NCBI GenBank assembly: GCA_019634715.1 | Contig: JAHCAU010000009.1 | Location: 1-64,000, forward strand | Reading direction: 5' to 3' | DNA length: 64,000 nucleotides | Source: Lysobacter sp. | GTDB lineage: Bacteria; Pseudomonadota; Gammaproteobacteria; Xanthomonadales; Xanthomonadaceae | In this document: in pieces, positions 57,700 through 64,000 of the stretch | Layout of the letters: the number at the start of each line of letters is the position of its first letter | How positions within the stretch are numbered: position 1 is the first letter of the stretch | Made by a program: the position numbers and the translations under genes | The notes under the pieces: generated by a model | Told to the model about the DNA's origin: nothing | Seen by the model: only the letters and a program-made list of their open reading frames with translations | Databases searched by the model: none

Positions 57700-57833
57700 T
57701 GCGCCACCGCGTTCAGCACGATGAAGCCGGCATAGACCGCGAACGCGATCGCCGCGAACAGCAGCGCGGTCCGCCGTGCCGAAGCACGACGGGCGGCCAT
57801 CTGGTCCTGCGGGACAGGCGATTGCGCGGTCAT
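57696..57833 (-). CDS. 45-residue single-helix oxidase assembly protein
   Basis: Short open frame too small for most gene callers: MTAQSPVPQDQMAARRAS, then a membrane helix ALLFAAIAFAVYAGFIVLNA, ending VAQ. It fills the ctaD-ctaG gap exactly: 19 bp after the ctaD stop and ATGA-coupled to ctaG. Similar small proteins (cytochrome oxidase small assembly protein) occur at this place in beta- and gammaproteobacterial clusters. Role unknown. Confidence 0.8.
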   Translation of the reverse strand: MTAQSPVPQDQMAARRASARRTALLFAAIAFAVYAGFIVLNAVAQ

Positions 57834-57852
57834 GTCGGTCGTCCGGCCGGAA

Positions 57853-59481
57853 TCAGTGGGTGATGTCGCCGTGGGCGAGATCGCCGTCCTTGATCACCGG
57901 CGGCGTGGCGAAGGTGTGGTGCGGCGCCGGCGACGGCACGGTCCACTCCAGGCCCTTCGCGCCTTCCCAGGCGCGCGCTTCGGCCTTGGCGCCGTGCTTG
58001 AGCGAATGCCACAGCACGAAGGCCATCATGAACGGCGTGGCGAACATGCCGAACGCGCCGATCGAGCTGACCAGGTTCCAGTCGGCGAAGACGACGTTGT
58101 AGTCCGGGATGCGGCGCGGCATGCCGGCAAGACCCAGGAAGTGCTGCGGGAAGAACAGCAGGTTGACGAAGACGATCGTCCACCAGAAATGGATCTTCGC
58201 CAGCTTCTCGCTGTACATGCGGCCGGTCCACTTCGGCCACCAGTAGTACACCGCGGCGATGATGCCGAACAGCGCGCCGGTCACGAGCACGTAATGGAAG
58301 TGCGCGACGACGAAATAGGTGTCGTGGTACTGGAAGTCGGCCGGCACGATGGCCAGCATCAGGCCGGAGAAGCCGCCGATGGTGAACAGGATCACGAAGG
58401 CGATGGACCACAGCATCGGCGATTCGAAGCTGATCGACCCGCGCCACATCGTGGTCACCCAGTTGAACACCTTCACGCCGGTCGGCACCGCGATCAGCAT
58501 CGTGGCGAACATGAAGTAGATCTCGCCACCGAGCGGCATGCCGACGGTGAACATGTGGTGCGCCCACACGATGAACGAGAGGAAGGCGATCGAGGCGGTC
58601 GCGTACACCATCGCCTGGTAGCCGAACAGCGGCTTGCGGCTGAAGGTCGGGATGATTTCCGAGACCACGCCGAAGGCCGGCAGGATCATGATGTAGACCT
58701 CGGGGTGACCGAAGAACCAGAAGATGTGCTGGTACATCACCGGGTCGCCGCCGCCGGCCGCGCTGAAGAAGCTGGTCAGGAAGAACTTGTCGGTGAGCAG
58801 CATCGTCACCGCGCCGGCCAGCACCGGCATCACCGCGATCAGCAGGAAGGCGGTGATCAGCCAGGTCCAGCAGAAGATCGGCATCTTCAGCAGGTCGACG
58901 CCCGGGGCGCGCATGTTGAGGATGGTGGCGATGATGTTGATCGCGCCCATGATCGAGCTGATGCCCATCATGTGGATGGCGAAGATCGCGAACGAGAGGT
59001 TGTAGCCGCCCTGCAGCGACAGCGGCGGGTACAGCGTCCAGCCGCCGGCGGGCGCGCCGCCCGGCAGGAAGAAGGTCACCAGCAGCAGGGCGAAGGCGAA
59101 CGGCATGATCCAGAAGGACCAGTTGTTCATGCGCGGCAGGGCCATGTCGGGCGCGCCGATCTGCAGCGGCACCATCCAGTTGGCCAGGCCGACGAAGGCC
59201 GGCATCACGCCGCCGAAGATCATCACCAGCGCGTGCACGGTGGTCATCGAGTTGAAGAACTCGGGGCTGACGCCCTGCAGGCCCGGCGTCATCAGCTCGT
59301 AGCGGATGTACACCGACATCGCGGCGCCGATGATGAACATCACGAAGCTGAACACGAGGTACAGCGTGCCGATGTCCTTGTGGTTGGTCGAGAAGAACCA
59401 GCGGTCGACGAAGCTCTGCTTGTGACCGTGGTCGTCGTGACCGTGATGATCTGCGGCGTGATCGGCGTGGGTGGTGGCCAT
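57853..59481 (-). CDS. ctaD: cytochrome c oxidase subunit I
   Basis: 542-residue heme-copper subunit with twelve helices. Ligands and channels: WFFSTNHKDIGTLYL near the start, HPEVYIMILPAFG (CuB His-Tyr pair), WAHHMFTVGM (CuB His pair) and YFVVAHFHYVL (heme a3/a His). The N-terminal tail is unusually His-rich (HADHAADHHGHDDHGH). 23 bp after ctaC. Confidence 0.97.
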   Translation of the reverse strand: MATTHADHAADHHGHDDHGHKQSFVDRWFFSTNHKDIGTLYLVFSFVMFIIGAAMSVYIRYELMTPGLQGVSPEFFNSMTTVHALVMIFGGVMPAFVGLANWMVPLQIGAPDMALPRMNNWSFWIMPFAFALLLVTFFLPGGAPAGGWTLYPPLSLQGGYNLSFAIFAIHMMGISSIMGAINIIATILNMRAPGVDLLKMPIFCWTWLITAFLLIAVMPVLAGAVTMLLTDKFFLTSFFSAAGGGDPVMYQHIFWFFGHPEVYIMILPAFGVVSEIIPTFSRKPLFGYQAMVYATASIAFLSFIVWAHHMFTVGMPLGGEIYFMFATMLIAVPTGVKVFNWVTTMWRGSISFESPMLWSIAFVILFTIGGFSGLMLAIVPADFQYHDTYFVVAHFHYVLVTGALFGIIAAVYYWWPKWTGRMYSEKLAKIHFWWTIVFVNLLFFPQHFLGLAGMPRRIPDYNVVFADWNLVSSIGAFGMFATPFMMAFVLWHSLKHGAKAEARAWEGAKGLEWTVPSPAPHHTFATPPVIKDGDLAHGDITH

Positions 59482-59504
59482 GGCTTACCTCGAATGTGGT
59501 GCGA

Positions 59505-60464
59505 TCAACCGGCCGACTGCGCGGCGGCTTCGGGGGCGTTCTGTTCGGCGGCGGCGGTCACCGGCGCGGCGGCTTCGACAGCCGGTGCAGCCTCGGTGGC
59601 CGGTGCGACGGGCGCTGGCGCGTTCTTCGCGCGCTGCTCGGCGGCCCACTGCGCGAATTCGGCCTTGCTCACGGCCTTGACCACGATCGGCATGAAGCCG
59701 TGGTCCTTGCCGCAGAGTTCGGCGCACTGGCCACGGTAGATGCCCGGGGTCTTGATCTCGGTCCAGGCCTCGTTGGTGATGCCCGGAATCGCGTCCTGCT
59801 TCCAGCCCAGCGCCGGCACCCACCATGCGTGGATCACGTCGTCGGCCTGGATCAGGAAGTGGATCTTGGTGTCGACCGGAACCACCAGCGGGTTGTCCAC
59901 GTCGAGCAGGTAGTGCGGATGGTCGGCCGTGCGGGCATCGACGCCGCTCTGGCGGATCTCGTCGCTGCGGCGGTCGAGGCGGCTGGTGAAGCCGAAGGAC
60001 TCGCCCGGCTGGGTGCCCGGATACTCGTACTTCCAGAGCCACTGGTAGCCGGTGACCTTGATCGTCATCTCCGCATTGCGGGTGTCGTACATGGCGATCA
60101 GCTTTTCGGTGGCCGGGAAGGCCATCAGCACCAGCAGCAGCACCGGCACGGCGGTCCAGACGACCTCCAGTTTGGTGCTGTGGGTGAAGTCCACGTCGGG
60201 CTTGGCGCCCTTGGACTTGCGGAACTTGAACATGGCGAAGGCCATCGCGCCGAACACGATCACACCGATGACCACGCAGATCCACAGCGCGAGCATGTGC
60301 GCGTCGTAGGCGTGCTTCGACGACTCGGTGACGCCCTGCCCCATGTTGAGCTGCCAGCGCTCGGGATCGGCCGACTGGGCCATCGCCGCCACCGGCACCA
60401 GGAGCGAAGCCAGGGCCATCGATGCCCGACCCCACGTTGTCCAACACGCACGCGTTTGCACCAT
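59505..60464 (-). CDS. ctaC: cytochrome c oxidase subunit II
   Basis: 319-residue subunit II: signal peptide (ASMALASLLVPVAAMAQ), two membrane helices (ALWICVVIGVIVFGAMAFAM and VVWTAVPVLLLVLMAFPA), then a cupredoxin domain with the CuA site CAELCGKDHGFM and conserved GYQWLWKYEYPG. The Ala/Pro-rich C-terminal tail (last 50 residues) has no heme c motif, so this is an aa3, not caa3, oxidase. The start at 60464 (MVQTRACWTTWG) is the best of several. Confidence 0.95.
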   Translation of the reverse strand: MVQTRACWTTWGRASMALASLLVPVAAMAQSADPERWQLNMGQGVTESSKHAYDAHMLALWICVVIGVIVFGAMAFAMFKFRKSKGAKPDVDFTHSTKLEVVWTAVPVLLLVLMAFPATEKLIAMYDTRNAEMTIKVTGYQWLWKYEYPGTQPGESFGFTSRLDRRSDEIRQSGVDARTADHPHYLLDVDNPLVVPVDTKIHFLIQADDVIHAWWVPALGWKQDAIPGITNEAWTEIKTPGIYRGQCAELCGKDHGFMPIVVKAVSKAEFAQWAAEQRAKNAPAPVAPATEAAPAVEAAAPVTAAAEQNAPEAAAQSAG

Positions 60465-60673
60465 GGCCCAAAACCCCAAAGTCTGACTGCTCAAGTATTT
60501 AGGTACGAGGGACGCCGGGCGGCAGAGGCAGGCGGTGAAGCCATGCAAGCCGCGTTTCGGCCCCGGGGAACCGAAGAATGGTATCCGTTCGCGCCCTGCA
60601 CGGGCAAGCAAGGCGCATCCGTTCTGCCATACCGTCATAAGCCCGGGGGTACGGAAAGGCCGGGGGGCGCTGC

Positions 60674-60679
60674 TAGAAT
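60674..60679 (+). promoter_or_regulatory. possible -10 box of putA
   Basis: TAGAAT, 36 bases before the putA GTG, in the 251-bp gap shared with divergent ctaC. No good -35 match is seen. Confidence 0.35.
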
Positions 60680-60715
60680 CGGCGGCTTCCTTCCGCACGC
60701 CGGGCATTCGCCAAC

Positions 60716-63700
60716 GTGACCCCCGATCCGATCCTGTCCCCCGAACTTCCGGCTCGGCCGGATCCCCTGCGCGCGGCGATCACCGCCGCCTGGGTCCGCG
60801 ACGAAGCCGAGCATGTCCGCGAACTGCTCGCGGACGCCCGCCAGTCCGACGCCGACCGTGCCGCCATCCAGGCCACCGCCGCCGACCTGGTCCGCCGGGT
60901 CCGCACCCGCGCCCAGGACCAGGGCGCCATCGAGGCCTTCATGCGCCAGTACGACCTCGGCAGCGAGGAAGGCGTGCTGCTGATGTGCGTGGCCGAGGCC
61001 CTGCTGCGCATCCCGGACCAGGACACCGCGGACAAGCTGATCCGCGACAAGCTGGGCGACGCGGACTGGAAGAAGCACCTCGGCCAGTCCGATTCGGTGC
61101 TGGTGAACGCCTCGACCTGGGGCCTGATGCTGACCGGCACGCTGGTCGACCTGGCCGACGACACCAAGCGCGACGTCCACAACGCGTTCAAGCGCCTGGT
61201 CGGCCGCGTCGGCGAGCCGGTGATCCGCCTTGCGGTGCGCCAGGCCATGCGGATCATGGGCCACCAGTTCGTCATGGGCCGCACCATCGACGAAGCCCTC
61301 TCCCGCAGCCGCAAGGGCGACAGCGCGCGCTATCGCTATTCGTTCGACATGCTCGGCGAAGGCGCGCTGACCACGAAGGACGCGCTGCGCTACCTCGATG
61401 CCTACCGCGTGGCGATCCACGCCATCGGCAAGAGCGGCCCCGGTAACACCTTCGCGAAGGCCGACGTGTTCGGCGCCCCCAGCATCTCGGTGAAGCTGTC
61501 GGCGCTGCACCCGCGCTACGAGCACGCCAAGCGCGCCCGCGTGTTCGCCGAGCTCGGCCCGCGCCTGCTCGAACTGTCGCAGTTGGCGAAGTACTACGGC
61601 ATCGGCCTGACCATCGACGCGGAAGAGACCGACCGTCTCGAAATGTCGCTGGACCTGATCTTCCAGGTGCTCGGCGATACCTCGCTGCTGGGCTGGAACG
61701 GCTTCGGCATCGTCGTGCAGGCCTACCAGAAGCGCGCGCCGTTCGTGATCGACTACATCGCCGACCAGGCCCGTCGCCTCGGCCGCATCATTCCGGTGCG
61801 CCTGGTGAAGGGCGCCTACTGGGACAGCGAGGTCAAGCGCGCCCAGGTCGACGGCCAGGCCGGCTACCCTGTGTTCACGCGCAAGCCCAATACCGACGTG
61901 TCCTACCAGGCCTGCGCGCGCCGGCTGCTCAAGGCCACCGACGCCATCTATCCGATGTTCGCCACGCACAACGCGCAGACCATCGCCGCGATCCATCGCA
62001 TGGCCGCGACCGAACTGGGCGCCGCCGCAGCGTCCGGCCCGAACGGCTCGAAGTACGAATTCCAGAAGCTGCACGGCATGGGCGACGATCTGTACGCCGA
62101 GGTCATCCCGGCCGACCGCCTGAACGTGCCCTGCCGCGTGTATGCGCCGGTGGGATCGCACGAGGACCTGCTGCCCTACCTGGTGCGCCGCCTGCTCGAG
62201 AACGGCGCGAACTCCAGCTTCGTCAACCGCATCACCGACGAGGCCGTCGCCATCGACGACCTCATCCGCGACCCGGTCGAAACCGTGTCCGCGTTCGACA
62301 CCATCCCGCATCCGCGCATCCCGCTGCCGGTCGATCTGTACCGCAGTTGCATCGCGCTGGACGCCAGCAACGACAGGGACAACTCCATGGGCATCAATCT
62401 CGCCAACGATTCGCAGCTGCAGGCGCTCGCCGAGCAGGTCAACGCCGCCGTCACCGGCGACTGGTTCGCCGCACCGCTGGTGCCGGGCGCCACCGTTTCC
62501 GGCGAAAAGACCGCCGTGACCAACCCGGCCGACCGCCGCCAGACCGTCGGCCACTGGCAGGCCGCCGACAGCGCCACCGTCGAGAAGGCGCTGGTCAACG
62601 CCGTCGCCGCGCAGCCTGCCTGGGACGCCACGCCGGCCGCCAGCCGCGCCGCGATCCTCGAGCACGCCGCGCAGGTGCTCGAATCGCGCATGCCGCAGTA
62701 CATCGCGCTGTGCACCAAGGAAGCGGGCAAGACCATTTCCGACGGCGTCGCCGAAGTGCGCGAAGCCGTGGACTTCCTGCGCTACTACGCGGGCCAGGCG
62801 CGCAAGCATTTCGCGCCCGAGGCCCTGCCCGGCCCGACCGGCGAATCCAACACCCTGCAGCTCGCCGGTCGCGGCGTGTTCGTGTGCATCTCGCCGTGGA
62901 ACTTCCCGCTGGCGATCTTCATGGGCCAGGTCGCCGCCGCGCTCGCCGCCGGCAATGCCGTGATCGCCAAGCCCGCTGAACAGACCAACCTCATCGGCTA
63001 TGCCGCCGTGAAGCTGATGCACGAGGCCGGCATTCCGCAGGACGTGCTGCAGTTCCTGCCCGGCGATGGCGCCACCGTCGGCGCCGCGCTCACCCGCGAC
63101 CCGCGCGTCGCCGGCGTGGCCTTCACCGGCTCGACCGACACCGCCCGCGCGATCAACCGCGCGATGGCCGCGCGCGACGCTGCGATCGGCGTGCTGATCG
63201 CCGAAACCGGCGGCCAGAACGCGCTCATCGCCGACTCCTCGTCGCTGCCGGAGCAACTGGTCAAGGACGCCGTGTCCTCGGCCTTCACCTCCGCCGGCCA
63301 GCGCTGCTCGGCCGCGCGCGTGCTGTTCGTGCAGGACGACATCGCCGACAAGGTCGTGCACATGCTCGCCGGCGCGATGGCCGAGCTGAAGGTCGGCGAT
63401 CCCGGCCTGCTGTCGACCGATGTCGGCCCGGTGATCGACGCCGACGCCCTGGCGCTGCTCGAAGACCACGCCGCGAAGATGGCCAGCGGCGCGAAGCACA
63501 TCGCCACCGCCACCACCGACGACTCGGTCGCGCACGGCAGCTTCTTCGCCCCGCGCGCCTGGGAACTGACTTCGCTGTCGCAGCTGACCCGCGAGAACTT
63601 CGGCCCGGCCCTGCACGTGATCCGCTGGAAGGCCGACCAGCTCGACCAGGTCGTCGACACCATCAACGCCACCGGCTTCGGCCTGACCCTGGGCATCCAC

Positions 63701-63943
63701 TCGCGCATCGACGAAACCATCGACCGCATCGTGCAGCGCGCCAAGGTCGGCAACATCTACGTCAACCGCAACCAGATCGGCGCGGTCGTCGGCGTGCAGC
63801 CCTTCGGCGGCCAGAACCTCTCCGGCACCGGCCCCAAGGCCGGCGGCCCGCACTACCTGCCGCGCTTCGCCACCGAGAAGACCGTCACCGTGAACACCAC
63901 GGCCGCCGGCGGCAATGCGTCGCTGCTGACGCTGGGCGATTGA
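60716..63943 (+). CDS. putA: bifunctional proline dehydrogenase / P5C dehydrogenase PutA
   Basis: 1075-residue enzyme oxidising proline to glutamate. A helical arm (1-130), the FAD-dependent proline dehydrogenase barrel (about 150-480; LTIDAEETDRLEMSLDL, IIPVRLVKGAYWDSE), then an NAD-dependent aldehyde dehydrogenase (about 540-1060; ISPWNFPLAIFMGQV, IAETGGQNALIAD, and catalytic Cys in GQRCSAARVLF). It lacks the N-terminal ribbon-helix-helix DNA-binding domain of E. coli PutA, so it is not an autorepressor. GTG start at 60716. Confidence 0.96.
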   Translation: MTPDPILSPELPARPDPLRAAITAAWVRDEAEHVRELLADARQSDADRAAIQATAADLVRRVRTRAQDQGAIEAFMRQYDLGSEEGVLLMCVAEALLRIPDQDTADKLIRDKLGDADWKKHLGQSDSVLVNASTWGLMLTGTLVDLADDTKRDVHNAFKRLVGRVGEPVIRLAVRQAMRIMGHQFVMGRTIDEALSRSRKGDSARYRYSFDMLGEGALTTKDALRYLDAYRVAIHAIGKSGPGNTFAKADVFGAPSISVKLSALHPRYEHAKRARVFAELGPRLLELSQLAKYYGIGLTIDAEETDRLEMSLDLIFQVLGDTSLLGWNGFGIVVQAYQKRAPFVIDYIADQARRLGRIIPVRLVKGAYWDSEVKRAQVDGQAGYPVFTRKPNTDVSYQACARRLLKATDAIYPMFATHNAQTIAAIHRMAATELGAAAASGPNGSKYEFQKLHGMGDDLYAEVIPADRLNVPCRVYAPVGSHEDLLPYLVRRLLENGANSSFVNRITDEAVAIDDLIRDPVETVSAFDTIPHPRIPLPVDLYRSCIALDASNDRDNSMGINLANDSQLQALAEQVNAAVTGDWFAAPLVPGATVSGEKTAVTNPADRRQTVGHWQAADSATVEKALVNAVAAQPAWDATPAASRAAILEHAAQVLESRMPQYIALCTKEAGKTISDGVAEVREAVDFLRYYAGQARKHFAPEALPGPTGESNTLQLAGRGVFVCISPWNFPLAIFMGQVAAALAAGNAVIAKPAEQTNLIGYAAVKLMHEAGIPQDVLQFLPGDGATVGAALTRDPRVAGVAFTGSTDTARAINRAMAARDAAIGVLIAETGGQNALIADSSSLPEQLVKDAVSSAFTSAGQRCSAARVLFVQDDIADKVVHMLAGAMAELKVGDPGLLSTDVGPVIDADALALLEDHAAKMASGAKHIATATTDDSVAHGSFFAPRAWELTSLSQLTRENFGPALHVIRWKADQLDQVVDTINATGFGLTLGIHSRIDETIDRIVQRAKVGNIYVNRNQIGAVVGVQPFGGQNLSGTGPKAGGPHYLPRFATEKTVTVNTTAAGGNASLLTLGD

Positions 63944-63970
63944 TGCGCCCCGCATTCAGCGATGCATGAC

Positions 63971-64000
63971 CGATGCGGGCCGCACATGCGGCCCGCATCG
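63971..64000 (+). terminator. terminator hairpin after putA
   Basis: CGATGCGGGCCGC-ACAT-GCGGCCCGCATCG, thirteen-base perfect stem; any T tract lies outside the window. Confidence 0.72.

Noticed and set aside
59422..59478. His-rich stretch as a separate metal-binding peptide
   Set aside because: It is the N-terminal tail of CtaD in frame with the subunit.

Overview
The window is a chromosomal segment of a high-G+C gammaproteobacterium, most likely a member of the Lysobacteraceae/Xanthomonadaceae (Lysobacter, Luteimonas or Xanthomonas relatives). This is inferred from protein similarity and from gene order: sucDC / pilSR / pilin / pilBCD / coaE, otsB-GH15-otsA, and a complete aa3 cytochrome oxidase and heme A assembly block. 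Almost all of it is densely packed core genome. No tRNA, rRNA, phage or CRISPR array was seen.

Layout. 0-12.6 kb: the end-truncated ABC-F gene yheS, a TonB-dependent receptor, a YbaL-type cation/proton antiporter, small conserved proteins, clpB with a sigma-32-like promoter, a TPR lipoprotein-like secreted protein, and a DUF4166/DCC pair. 12.7-16.7 kb: a translationally coupled trehalose cluster, otsB-GH15-otsA. 16.7-19.5 kb: pgeF-rluD, divergent from bamD. 19.5-31.2 kb: nadE, then the class Ia ribonucleotide reductase operon nrdA-nrdB-thioesterase, divergent from metE. Each arm of that divergent pair carries its own cobalamin riboswitch, and the two leaders look like an inverted duplication; tandem NrdR-like boxes overlap the nrdA promoter. 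sucC-sucD follow. 31.4-44.5 kb: type IV pilus genes (pilS, pilR, a TfpX/TfpZ accessory protein, two pilins, pilB, pilC, pilD), coaE, and a divergent 1000-residue MFS/spermidine-synthase fusion. The first pilin has a clear sigma-54 promoter, which closes a PilS-PilR-RpoN-PilA circuit within the window.

44.5-50.8 kb is the accessory part. It holds a REP-associated tyrosine transposase (RAYT) with an inverted REP pair beside it, a short repeat zone, and a Sec-exported Rhs/YD-repeat protein. The Rhs C-terminal module resembles Tlde1-type L,D-transpeptidase toxins. A small membrane-anchored Sel1-repeat gene starts one nucleotide after the rhs stop and is the candidate immunity gene. The 3' end of that gene is a copy of the 3' end of the RAYT gene.

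50.9-64 kb: an exported amidohydrolase, then ctaC-ctaD-small protein-ctaG-ctaE, a DUF2909 gene on the other strand, and SURF1-CxxxC protein-ctaA-ctaB, which together build the terminal oxidase and supply heme A and copper. It ends with a PutA proline dehydrogenase/P5C dehydrogenase.

Regulatory logic visible here: B12 would silence the B12-independent enzymes (NrdAB, MetE); heat shock would induce ClpB; PilSR/RpoN would drive the major pilin, with a tetraloop terminator between the two pilin genes.
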